From the NCBI GenBank assembly GCA_963837505.1, contig CAWINN010000007.1, positions 7,524 through 71,523 on the forward strand: a stretch of 64,000 nt of DNA. Direction: 5' to 3'. Shown piece by piece: positions 48,332 through 61,200 of the stretch. This DNA is from Opimibacter sp963837505 (GTDB taxonomy: Bacteria; Bacteroidota; Bacteroidia; Chitinophagales; Saprospiraceae). The stretch's first letter is position 1, and each line of letters starts with the position of its first letter. A model generated the notes under the pieces. The model was not told the origin of the DNA. It made no database searches and was given only the letters and a program-made list of their open reading frames with translations. A program made the position numbers and the translations under genes.

Positions 48332-48628
48332 GACGTTGGTTTTATGAAATGAAGAAATAGTTTATTCCAAAGAATTCTGACTTGAATATGCTGAGCACTT
48401 CTAAAAACATTTGTTTCTGATCGTTTTCTCCAACCTTCTGACAACAAGCGGCAATTAATCTTAAGTTTATCAGGAGTGCCCATAAATATAAAAATTAATG
48501 TGGAAAATAAAAATTCCATACACTTTTTTAGTTTAATCAGTGGGAGGCTAAACCAAGAGTGGATCCGGGTGTAACCACAAATGATTATTTATTTTTTAAG
48601 TCGTCTTTATAAGCGTATGCCAAGTATT
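48332..48628. other. Intergenic stretch, no gene seen
   Basis: 297 bp. A 63-codon frame here (48328-48519) has no plausible protein features. The giant surface protein stops at 48629 without the T9SS sorting domain one might expect, and no such domain is visible here in other frames. Confidence 0.4.
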
Positions 48629-51600
48629 TTAATGCTTATATATCTCACCATGTACCATGACACTTCCCATATCCTGCACAGTAAGGTCTCCTTCATTTCT
48701 CAGCGTATTGACGACATTCATATAGTCTCCGTTTGCGATGGTGACTGACTTATCGACATGGATGATGACGGCACAGGCATCGATACTTCCGCCATCCGTA
48801 GCAGAGTCATAATCATCGTCAAAGATGGCGACTGAATTTCCGCCCGGTATGCCATTATTCCAGGCTCCACCTGCGAATGTCGTCGTGTCTGTGCAGCAGT
48901 ATGTTGATGGGCCACCGTCGGAGATCGTCCAGTTGTATAAAGTATCAAGAGCATTCCAGGCGTCTACTGCGCAATACTGACTTGAGCCCCCATTAAATGG
49001 AATATTCGTAGGTGTACCCGGTTGCCCAGACCAACCGATGAGTGTACTGTCATAATTACTTGTAGACATACCTGCTCCAAGGAACATCGCATTCATGGTT
49101 GTGACATGGCTTATATCCCAGTTCCCCAGGTTTTGATCAAAGCTTGTGGCATTGACAAACATTCCATTCATATACCCTACTCCCGACACATCCCAGGTTG
49201 AGATATCTTGATTGAAGGATGAACATCCGTTAAACATATCACCCATATTTACAACATGGCTGACATCCCAGCCTGAAATATTTCCATTCATCAATGTACA
49301 CCCTCTGAACATACTATTCAAATCGGTCACATGAGATAGATCCGGAATATCTGTTGCATTTAGTTTAAGGTTGGAGCATCCATAAAAAGCAGAGGCCATG
49401 GACCCCCATACGATGTTTCCCCATTGTTCGACCGACCTGATCTTCAACTTATCACCCGTGTTATTGAAATAAAGATGTGGAAACAAGCCATAAATGCTTA
49501 CGGTATAAGTATTCGCTATTGCATAGGTATGGGCGATGCTACCGGTCACATTTTCATTGGTGGGGCCGTCTCCCCAATCCACATTGTAGTTGGAACCACC
49601 GATCACGGGAATGGTTATCTGCTCATTCCCGCCGGTGGTCTGCCAGGTGGTAACAAATGGATCTGTGCAGGACATGCCTCCATCGTTGATGGTCCAGTTG
49701 TATGTATTGGTGAGAATATTCCGAGCTGGAAGGCCGATGCAATACATGCTGGTACCAGCATCAAAAATGACATTGTTTTGCAGGGAGGGTAATCCTGCCC
49801 AACCCACAAGCAATGGATCATAATGGGGTTGTGAAAGCCCGGCTCCGCTAAACATATTGTGCATGTCCGAGACATCGCTCACATCCCAGTCTCCAATGTT
49901 CTGATTGAAAGAGGTCGCACTTGAAAACATCGCAGACATATTCGTTACATGGCTTACATCCCAACCTCCAATATCCTTATTGTAAGAAGTCGCACTTGAA
50001 AACATCTCAGACATATCCGTTGCATGGCTTACATCCCAATCTCCAATATCCTGATTGAAAGAGGTTGCTTCCCTGAACATACCTGACATATCTGTCACCG
50101 ATGAAAGATCCGGAATATCGGACGCAAGGCCTTGCAGATGACTACATCCATAAAAGGCGTTTTGCATCGAAAGCCATGGATTGGATCCCCATTGATCAAT
50201 GGAAATGATCTTTTCCCGGTCACCCTGGTTATTAAAATATATCCGCGGAAAATCCCCGAAGATCGCCACCGTATACGTGCCTGGCGCGGCATAAGTATGG
50301 GTCATATTACCGGAGACTCCGGTGTCTGTATTCCCATCTCCCCAATCAATATGATAATCATAACCACCCCCGGTAGTCGGTATGGTGATCTGGTGATCAC
50401 CGGAAGATCCGGGATTATCGGTTTTCCATGTGGTAACAAAAGCATATTCAAAGCAATCGAGGCCACCATCATTGATCACCCATCCATGGGTATTGATGAG
50501 ATTCATTCGTGCTGTCTCACCCAGACAATAATTACTATTACCTCCATCAAAGATGACACTATCCTGAAGTAAGGACAAACTATTCCATCCGATAAGCAAT
50601 GCATCGTATATAGTTGTAGATAAACTGTCATTTAAAAACATCTCCGACATATCCGTTACATGGCTTATGTCCCAATCTCCAATATCCTGATTGAAAGAGG
50701 TTGCTTCCCTGAACATACCTGACATATCTGTCACCGATGAAAGATCCGGAACATCAGATGCCAGCCCTTTCAGATGACTACATCCATAAAAGGCGTTTTG
50801 CATCGAAAGCCATGGATTGGATCCCCATTGATCAATGGAAAGGATCTTTTCCCGGTCTCCCTGGTTATTAAAATAGATGCGCGGAAAATCCCCCAGGATC
50901 CTAACCGTATAGGTGCCTGGTGCAGCATAGGTATGGGTCATGTTACCGGAGACTCCGGTGTCTGTATTCCCATCTCCCCAATCAATAAAATAATCATAAC
51001 CACCCCCGGAGGTCGGTATGGTGATCTGTTGATCACCGGAAGATCCGGGATTATCGGTTTTCCATGTGGTAACAAAAGCATATTCAATGCAATCGAGGCC
51101 ACCATCATCGATCACCCATCCATGGGTATTGATGAGATTCATTCGTGCCGTCTCACCCAGACAATAATCACTATGGCCTGCATTAAAGTGTACACTCGAT
51201 TGCAGTAAAGGAAGGCTGTTCCAGCCAATAAGCAGTGAATCATAATTGGCAGTGGATAAACTGTAATTAAAAAACATATCGGTCATATCCGTTACATGGC
51301 TTACATCCCATTCACCGATATCCTGATTAAAAGCGTTCGAACCTGAAAACATGGACGACATATTCGTTACATGACTTACATCCCAGTCGCCAATATCCTG
51401 ATTAAAAGATGTCGAATCTGAAAACATGTGTGACATATCCGTTACATGACTTACGTCCCAGTCTCCAATATCCTGATTAAAAGATGTCGAACATGAAAAC
51501 ATCTCTGACATATCTGTTACATGGCTTACATCCCAATCTCCAATATCCTGATTGAAAGAGGTTGCTTCCCTGAACATACCTGACATATCTGTCACCGATG

Positions 51601-54600
51601 AAAGATCCGGAACATCAGATGCCAGCCCTTGCAGATGACTACATCCATAAAAGGCGTTTTGCATCGAAAGCCATGGAATGTTACCCCAATGATCAATGGA
51701 AAGGATCTTTTCCCGGTCTCCCTGGTTATTAAAATAGATGCGCGGAAAATCCCCCAGGATCCTAACTGTATAGGTGCCTGGTGCGGCATAGGTATGGGTC
51801 ATATCACCGGAGACCCCGGAGTCTGTATTTCCATCTCCCCAATCAATAAAATAATCATAACCACCCCCGGAGGTCGGTATGGTGATCTGGTCATCACCGG
51901 AAGATCCGGGATTATCAGTTTTCCATGTGGTGACAAAAGCATATTCAAAGCAATCGAGGCCACCATCATTGATCACCCATCCATGGGAATTGATGAGATT
52001 CATCCGTGCTGGCTCTCCAAGACAATAATCACTATTGCCTGCATTAAAGGGTACATCCGATTGCAGTGAAGGAAGACTGTTCCAGCCAATAAGCAGTGAA
52101 TCATAATTGGCAGTGGATAAGGTGACATCCAAAAACATATTGGCCATGTCTGGTCACACCGCTCACATCCCATCCACCGATGTCCTGATTAAAAGATGAA
52201 GCATCAAAGAACATGGATTCCATATTCGTTACATGACTTACATCCCAGTTGCCAATATCCTGATTAAAAGCGAGTGCAATACCAAACATAACTGACATAT
52301 TCACTACCTGACTTACATCCCAGTTGCCAATATTCTGATTAAAAGCATGTGTTAAAGAGAACATGGAATGCATATTCGTTACCTGACTTACATCCCAGTC
52401 GCCAATATCCTGATTAAAAGCAATAGCCTGACCGAACATAATTGCATATTTGTTACCTGACTTACATCCCAGTTGCCAATATCCTGATTAAAAGAATCTG
52501 CGGAATCGAACATGTATGACATATTCGTTACCTGACTTACATCCCAGTCGCCAATATCCTGATTAAAAGTAGTTGAAGAGAACATGTATTGCATATCCGT
52601 TACCTGACTTACATCCCAGTTGCCAATATCCTGATTAAAAGTTGATGCATTATAAACATGGATTGCATATTCGTTACCTGACTTACATCCCAGTTGCCAA
52701 TATCCTGATTAAAAGATAAAGCATTATAGAACATGGATTGCATATTCGTTACCTGACTTACATCCCAGTTGCCAATATCCTGATTAAAAGATGAAGCATT
52801 ATAGAACATGGATTGCATATTCGTTACCTGACTTACATCCCAGTTGCCAATATCCTGATTAAAGGAAGTTGCAGCTGTGAACATGAATTGCATATCTGTC
52901 ACCTGACTTACATCCCAGTCGCCAATATCCTGATTAAAAGCAATTGCCTGACCGAACATGAATTGCATATTTGTTACCTGACTTACATCCCAGTTGCCAA
53001 TATCCTGATTAAAAGCAATTGCGGCAAAGAACATGGATTGCATATTCGTTACCTGACTTACATCCCAGTTGCCAATGTCCTGATTAAAAGATGAAGCGTT
53101 ATAGGAACATGGATTGCATATCCGTTACATGGGACAGGTCGGGTGTATCCGTTGCATTGACAACCAGATTGCTGCATCCAAAAAAGGAACTATACATAGA
53201 TAGCCATTGGTTATCTCCCCATTGTTCTACGGAAAGAATTTTTTCATTATCCAAAATACTACCAAAATAGATATGTGGAAAAAGACCATATATTTTTACC
53301 GTATAAGTCCCGGGTGTAGCATACGTATAGATAGTGGATTGTGTATTGTAACCCTGGAACCCATCACCGAAATCCATCCAGTAATAACTATTGTAAAGAT
53401 TCGAGATGGGAATGATGATCTGATTATCATCAGATGTTCCGGGATTATCTGTTTTCCATGTCGTGATAAAATAATCTTCCTCAGGACAATCAACGCCGCC
53501 GTCCGTAAAATTCCAACCATAATTGATGGCTATATTAGCCCTGGCAAGAAACCCGGGGCATGACTTGCTAAAACCACCGTGGAAATTTACGTCCGTTTGC
53601 AGGGAAGGTAAACGATTCCACCCGATCAGTAAAGAATCATACATAGGGGTTGAAAGGGTGACATTTGAAAACATATTGTTCATATTCGTCACATTTTCAA
53701 CATCCCATCCGCCAATGTCCTGATTAAAGGAAGTGGCGCCAGAGAACATTTCCTGCATATTCAACACACTTCCTACATCCCATCCTCCGATATCCTGATT
53801 GAAGGAAGAAGCTCCGGAAAACATCCTGGTCATATAGGATACGTTACTTACATCCCATCCGCCAATGTCCTGATTAAAAGCCGCTGCATGCCAGAACATA
53901 TTTTGCATGGTAGTGACATGGAAGACATTCCAGTTGCCTATTGGCTGATTGAAAGAAACTGCATCCGTAAACATCTGAAACATCGTGTTAACATTGCCTA
54001 CATCCCACCCGGTAATGTCTCCGTTGAATGCTGTTGCACCACTGAACATTGTCGTCATATCCTGCACATGACTCACATCCCAATTATTGAGGTTTGCATT
54101 AAGCGAAGTACAGTTAAAGAACATGGCAAACATACTGGTGACATTGGACAAGTCCGGAGCATCTGTAGCATAGCACTGCAGGTTATGACAATTGGTGAAT
54201 GCACCCTCCATGGATGTCCAGGCAATCGTTCCCCACTGATCAATGGAAATGATCTTATTTGCCATAGGCCCGGAGCTATAGAAAAAGATCCGCGGAAATA
54301 CACCCTCAATAGTTACGGTGTGGGGACCGGAGGTCGTGTAGGTGTGAGATACATTTCCGCTGACATTGGGACTTCCCTGACCGTCACCCCATCCGACACA
54401 ATAATTGTAACCACCTCCGGCCGTGGTTATGGTGATCTGTTCGTTAGGGGCGGTGGTTTGCCAGGTGGTGATGAATGCATCTGTGCAGGACTGGCCTGCA
54501 TCATTGATGGTCCAGTTGTAGATGGACATCAGGCTGTCCCTGGCCGGACCTCCGATACAATAGATGCTGTTTCCTGCATCAAAGAGTACATTGGTTTGCA

Positions 54601-57600
54601 ACGAAGGCAATCCAGCCCATCCTAAAAGCAACAGATCATAATTTTGTATTGATAGGCCCGAGCCGGAAAACATATCATGCATGTCTAGGACATTACTCAC
54701 ATCCCAGTTACCAATATTCTGATCAAAAGCTGTAGCGTATGAAAACATATTCTCCATGGTTGTCGCATTACCCACATCCCAACCTGAAATATCCTGATCA
54801 AAAGAGGATGCACCGGAAAACATATAGGACATCGCGGACACCTGGCTCACATCCCATAGATCAAGCGGCTGGTTAAAGGCACTTGCCCCGGAGAACATGG
54901 CATACATACTATTGACATGGCTCACATCCCACGAATTAATATTCTGATTGAGAGAAGAGGCGCCGTAAAACATGCCCAGCAAGCTGGTCACATTGGACAG
55001 ATCGGGTGCATCGGTAGCATTGATCACGAGATTGGTGCAACCCTGGAAAGCATTGGCCATGGAAGTCCATGCAATGTTGCCCCAGTTTTCAATGGAAAGT
55101 ATCTTGTCTTTATCCCCTCCATTGGCAAAGTAAATCCTCGGAAATGTACCCCGTATGATCACGGTATAGGTACCTGCATCCGTATACATGTGTGTTGCGT
55201 CTCCGGTTACATCCAGGTCTCTGTCTCCATCACCCCATTCCGCGATGTAGTCATATCCGTCTCCGGTTGTGGGAATTGTGATCGATTCACCTGGGCTTGT
55301 GACATTCCATGTGGTGATAAATGACTGGGAGCAGGATCCGCCGTCGGTAATGGTCCAGTTGTGAGTGGTCATGAGCTCTTGCCTTGCAGCTGCCCCTGCA
55401 CAATACTGACTATTTCCTGCGTCAAAAGTTTTTTCATATGGGATCACTTGATTATTACTCCAGCCGATCAGCAGGCTGTCATAATTGTCCGTCGAGAGGG
55501 TCGCTCCCTCGAACATGGCATCGAAATAGACTACATTCCCAATATCCCAGCTGCCAATGTTCTGGTTGAAGGAAGCGTCATTCTTGAACATAGCGGACAG
55601 GTCAGTGACATTCCCTATATCCCAACCGCTCACATCCTATTGAAAAGCGGGCAGTCCCGGAACACGGAACCCATCACCTGTACGTTGCTCACATCCCAAT
55701 TTGAAACGTCACCGTTAAATGCTGTACATCCTCTGAACATATCATTCATGGCAGTCACATGGGACAGGTCCGGGATGTCCGTGGCATTTAGCTGAAGGTT
55801 GGAGCATCCGTAAAACGCAAAGGCCATGGATTCCCAGATGATGTTTCCCCATTGCTCTACCGACCGGATCTTCAGCTTATCACCCGTGTTATTGAAATAA
55901 ATGCGTGGAAAAAAACCATAGATACTTACGGTATAGGTATTCGCTGATGTATAGGTATGGGCGATATTACCGGTCACGTTTTCATCACTCTGGCCGTCTC
56001 CCCAGTCCACATTATAGTTGTAACCACTACCAGTCGTGGGAATGGTGATCTGCTCATTGCTGCCGGAGGTCTGCCAGGTGGTAACAAACGGATCAGAGCA
56101 GGCCATGCCTCCATCGTTGATGGTCCAGTTGTATATATTGATGAGCGTATCCCGCGCAGTTTGGCTGAAGCAATAGGTGCTGGTACCTGCATCAAAAACA
56201 ACGTTGTTCTGCAGGGAGGGTAATTCAGCCCAACCCATAAGCAACAGATCATAATAAGTTTGAGAAAGCCCGGCTCCGGTAAACATATTGTTCATGTCCG
56301 TGACATGGCTTACATCCCAGCCTCCGATATTTTGATTAAAAGATGTGGCACCATAGAACATGTAGGAGAGATTGGTCACTCCGCTCATATCCCACGACCC
56401 GATATCCTGGTTGAAGCCGATATTATTATAAAACATATAATTTGTGCTCACCGCACTTGATGTATTCCAATTTCCGATGTCCTGGTTGAAGGATGTTGCC
56501 CCATTGAACATACCGCTGAAACGCACAATAGTTCCGGTATTCCAGCCACTGATATCCTGATTGAACGATGTGGCATTGCGGAACATATCCGTCACATCTG
56601 TGACGGCTGCTGACATTCCAATCCAGTAATATTTCCATTAAATGCTGTGGCTCCGTCAAACATCCGCGTAAGGTGTGTTACGCCATTCAGGTCCCAGTTA
56701 TTCAGATCGCCGTTGAATACCACGCAGCCGCTGAACATGTCTGACAGCAACAATACGGAAGACAGATCCGGCATATCTGTTGCTCCGTACATCAGGTTGC
56801 TACACCCGTGGAAGGCATTGTCCATCGAAGTCCAGTTGATATATCCCCAATGGTCAATCGAGACAATCTTATCCTTATCCCCCGAATTGTTAAAGAAAAT
56901 CCTGGGAAAATTGCCCCGGATCATTACCTGATAGGTACCGGGTAGTTCGTATGCATGAGTAGCATTCCCGGTTACGCCTACGTCACGGGTTATGTCGCCC
57001 CATTCCACAATGTAGTTATATCCCCCTCCTGTTGTTGGGATAGTAATAGACTCTCCCGGGATTGTCACTTCCCATGTCGACGTGAATGATTGATTACAAT
57101 TACCTCCATCGTTAATAGTCCAACTGTTGTCTTCGGTAAGCGCGTTCCAGGCATACTGGCCAGCACAACACTGGCTATTCCCCCCGTGGAAATGAATGAA
57201 TGTAGGAACCATCGGAAGATTGTACCACCCAATCAACAGGCTGTCATAGTTGGTCGTGGATAGTGTTGCCCCGAGAAACATATTCGTCATATCCGTGACG
57301 TTGGAAATATCCCAGCCGCCAATATTCTGGTTGAAAGACACATCATTCTGGAACATGGCGGAAAAGTCAGTGACATTGCTCACATCCCAGGCGCTCAGAT
57401 CCTGATCGAATAGAGGGCAGTCACGGAAAACGGAACCCATCACCTGGACATGGCTCACATCCCAATTTGAAACCTCACCGTTGAATGCAGTACATCCGCG
57501 GAACATGTCATTGATCGCCGTCACATTGGACAAGTCCGGGATGTCCGTGGCATTTAGTTCAAGATTGCTGCAACCATAAAAGGCAAAAGCCATTGAGGTC

Positions 57601-57992
57601 CAGGCGTTGCTGCCCCATTGCTCTACGGACACTATCTTTTGTTTGTCCCCGGTATTATTGAAATAGATTCTCGGAAATTGGCCCGTAATCTTCACCGTAT
57701 ATGTGCCGGCAAATGCATAGGTATGCGTGATGTCCCCCATCACTCCGGTGCTTGGAGGTCCAACACCCCAATCCACATTGTAATTGTAACTCCCGCCGGG
57801 AAATGTGGGGATGGTGATCTGATTGCTGTTGGAGCCACCCGGATTGGTGGTGGTCCAGATGGTTATGAATTCATCCGGGGACATTTGGGCTTCATTCTGT
57901 ACATCAGCCGGTGGAGCACCTGTAATCATGGAAATAAACAGGGAGAGGATGCCGGCAAGGGTGTTCAGCGAAGGAAGGTTAATCAGGTTCAT
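48629..57992 (-). pseudogene. Giant BspA-type/PKD-like surface protein, six frame breaks
   Basis: One gene of about 3120 codons read in seven overlapping pieces. It starts at 57992 with a signal peptide ('NTLAGILSLFISMITGAPPA'). Ten modules follow, each with a PKD-like domain ('DWGDGN' ... 'THTYAAPGTYTV'), BspA/26-residue surface repeats ('MFREATSFNQDIGDWDVSHV' type) and a linker 'YDSLLIGWNSLP' ... 'NWTINDGG'. The C-terminus ends 'DYMNVVNTLRNEGDLTVQDM' and stops shortly after, without a T9SS domain. Breaks fall near 56600, 55638, 53104, 52654, 52439 and 52152; five are single-base gains or losses evident from neighbouring repeats. The protein was or is a cell-surface adhesin-like repeat protein. 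The upstream hybrid sensor gene is on the same strand. Confidence 0.8.
52137..53130 (-). repeat. 75-bp tandem array encoding 25-residue surface repeats
   Basis: About 13 consecutive units share 'CATCCCAGTTGCCAATATCC' and 'TGATTAAAAG' on the plus strand. Adjacent units differ mainly in the 20 bp that encode the variable loop. Four of the six frame breaks of the surface gene lie in or at the edge of this array. It is coding repeat, not a CRISPR. Confidence 0.85.
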
Positions 57993-58167
57993 TTGGATCC
58001 TTATTTAGGTGCTGCCATTATTGAGGATTAGAGATGACCATCAATCCTGACCCTCAAATATGATCATCCACTATAGAGTATGTTTGACGATTTTGAACCA
58101 AAACCTGTCAATTTTGAACATGGGGTAGTTTGAACCCGGAGTTCTCAGCCTTAACCTGGTGGGAAAA

Positions 58168-58188
58168 GCAAATCAACTGTTGATTTGC
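58168..58188 (-). terminator. Hairpin terminator after the hybrid sensor gene
   Basis: On the minus strand: GCAAATCAA-CAG-TTGATTTGC followed by TTTT, 49 bp after the stop of the hybrid sensor. The 9-bp stem is perfect but AT-rich. Alternatively it is a binding site in the leader of the downstream surface gene. Confidence 0.5.
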
Positions 58189-58236
58189 AGGATGTTTGAG
58201 AAAACAGAAGGTGGAATGAAGAATACCTCCTCCTTT

Positions 58237-61200
58237 TTATTGAAATTCGGAAGGAGAGGCTCCGAATTGTTTTTTGAAATTTCTGGAAAAGCTTTCGAGG
58301 CTGCTAAAACCAACTTTAAAGGCTATCTCCGTCACACTTCCTGCATTCGCTTTTATAAGATCAAAACCCCGCTGAAGCCGCATACTCCGGATCAGGGACC
58401 CTGCTGACTGGTTGATAAGGGCATGAAGTTTACGGTTGAGATGTGTGGTGCTCATGTGGACAGCATCACTCAACAGGGAAACTGTAAAATTTTCATCATG
58501 AAGACGAAGCTGGATGGTCCTGATCACCAGTTCCATAAATTCCTTATCGAGTGAAACCATGCTCACTTCTGCCGGTTGGATGTTACCGGCATACATAAAC
58601 CGGTTTCGAAGTTCTTTTCTCATGCGTATGAGATTGGAGACTCTCACTATCAATTCTCTCTGACTAAAGGGCTTTATAAGGTAATCATCCACACCCGTTT
58701 CAAGACCCGCGATCCTGTCTTCTTCAGCGGCCTTGGCTGTCAACATGACTATCGGAATATGACTGGTCAATATATCTCCGCGGATACGCTGACTGAACGC
58801 ATATCCATCCATCACCGGCATCATCACGTCTGTCACAATGAGATCAGGAAAATATTCACGCGCCATGTCCATTCCTTTCAGACCATTGTTGGCTTCGTAG
58901 ATTTGGTACCCTGCATTTGACAGACATTGCTTAAGAAAATACCGGACATCTGCATTGTCCTCCACGACCAATACGGTATCGAGCGGAGTGTTTTTCTTTT
59001 TATCAGATTCTGCATCCACGGAAGCCGCTGTTTTGTCCCGGACCGGAGATACACCTGATATCGGCATGTCCATATTTACATCCCGGCGTATAGCTTCATG
59101 GTGTACAGGCAGGCATACTGTGAATATCGTGCTTATACCCAATTCACTTTTGACCTCGATCGTACCCTCCATAAGTTTCACGAGTTCACGGGTGAGGGCC
59201 AGACCCACACCTGTGCCACCCCCACTTCTTCCGGAGAATGGGGAACCATTTATATTTGAAAGGTTCGCTTCCGGGACATCTGTATTATCCTGATTGACCT
59301 GGTAAAAACGGTCAAATATTTTATCGATGTGCGTGTCCGGTATGCCCATTCCCGTGTCCCGGATGCTGAACTGAAGAAATTCCCTACCATCCACCAGTTG
59401 AGAACCAATCGTTAAATAAATGTTTCCGAATGCCGGAGTAAACTTTATGGCATTTGATATCAGATTAGAGATAATCCGTAATATTTTTTCGGGATCAAAG
59501 TCCATTACTATGTCCGGAATTTCTTCGACAATATGAAATGATAAATTGTTTTGTTCTGCAAGAGAACAAAAAGACTCAGCCAGGTAACGGATATAATCGA
59601 CGATGTTGGCCTGTATATAATTGACTTTGAGGGTTCCGACTTCCAGTTTTCTGAGGTCAAGAATTTGGTTGACGAGATTAAGGAGGTGAACGGCATTTCG
59701 ATGGATGAGTTCCGGGGCATTGGGATCTGAATTTAGTTGCTCTGCCATTCCGGAAATGACAGAAAGGGGAGTGCGTAACTCATGGGATATATTGGTAAAA
59801 AATTTTGTTTTCACTGCATCCAGTTCCGCGAGTTTTTGGGTTTGGAGTTCAATCGTTTCCTTGTCAATCTTAAGTTCCTGGGTTCGTTCTTCAACCATTT
59901 GTTGAAGATGACTGCGTTCTGCTTTTATTCTTCTTTGCCATAAAAAGATCAGCCCGATGCCTAAACAAAGCAGGGTAATAAAAAACCATGACTGCTTATA
60001 AAAAAATTCTGCTGCGGTGACATCGATAGTGAGGGCTCGTTTGGTCCATTGTTTTCTATAATCACTTCCTCTTATCTCAATTTGAAAAGTGCCGGCTTGC
60101 AGATTGAGCAGATTTAATTCAGGATTTGATCCGGTGGATATCCATTCGGTTGAATCCCCCCTTTTTTTGTCCAGGATCCGGTAGATGTATTCATTTTCGT
60201 TTTGCCGGATGAAGTTGGAGACCGCAAATTGAATCTGCATGTTGCGAAAAGAAGCCGGGAGATTCACATGTGGATTATCCCCAAATCCAAAATATCTGGT
60301 TTTCTGCCGATGCGATGAACGATCAAAATAAGAAAGACTTGTGGGATAAATGGACAGGGTATCAGCCTGCACAAGATTTTGTATTACCGATTTGGGCTCA
60401 ATTAAATTAACTCCGTCTACTGAACCAAACAAGAGGTTCCCTTTGCTGTCTTTATAACAGGAATACCGGTTAAATTCATTTTGGGTTAACCCGTCTTCCT
60501 CGTAGATACGGGTTAATACTTTTCCCTCTTTAGAAACTACGGTCAGGCCATGGAAAGTAGCCAGCCACTTATATCCTTCATCATCTGCAAGTATACCGAT
60601 CACGATATTATTGGATAGCCCGTCGTCAGTGTTGATCGTGGATATCGAACCTGTGACCGGATCAAAAATGTAAAATCCGCTTCCATATGTACCTATCCAG
60701 AGTCTGCCCGAATCATCTTCAAGTAAACACATCATGCGTATATCGGGGAAGCCGGCTTCTTTGCCGAAATATTTTGAAGTTCCATTTTTTAAATCATAGT
60801 GCCACAATCCGTCTAAACTTGTGATCCAGGCACTTTGATCCCTGGCAATCAGAATTTGAGTAACATGATCCGTAATGAGTTTTTGACTGGCCTCATTACC
60901 GAATGAATTGAGTTTTCCTGAATTCAGATCAAAGCGAAACAGAGAATCCAATTGAGCGAAAATGATGGTATGATCATTGAGCAGGTCAAAACGAATAAGA
61001 GGATACGGGAAAGAAAAGGCGTCCCGGTGATTATCCGGCGAAATATGAATTAAAGCACTCTTGTCATGAGCCAGTCCGGACACAAAGTAAAGATCTCCTT
61101 TTGGCGTTCTTCGAATATCTGCCATATTCACCACAGAAATATTACGGTCTTCGGAAGGAGAGACGATGACTTTTCCGGATGAGTGGTCAAATCGTGCTAA

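Noticed and set aside
48328..48519. 63-codon frame after the surface gene
   Set aside because: No plausible protein features and it overlaps the start of the neighbouring real gene; also considered as the missing C-terminal sorting domain, but it has no such motif.
52137..53130. Regular direct repeats resembling a CRISPR array
   Set aside because: The period is 75 bp, the units translate in frame to BspA-type 25-residue repeats, the 'spacers' encode the variable residues, and no cas genes are nearby.
49424..55795. Long plus-strand open frames opposite the surface protein (for example 50132-50572, 53888-54625)
   Set aside because: They recur with the repeats, have skewed I/T/P/H-rich composition and are antisense shadows of the repetitive minus-strand gene.
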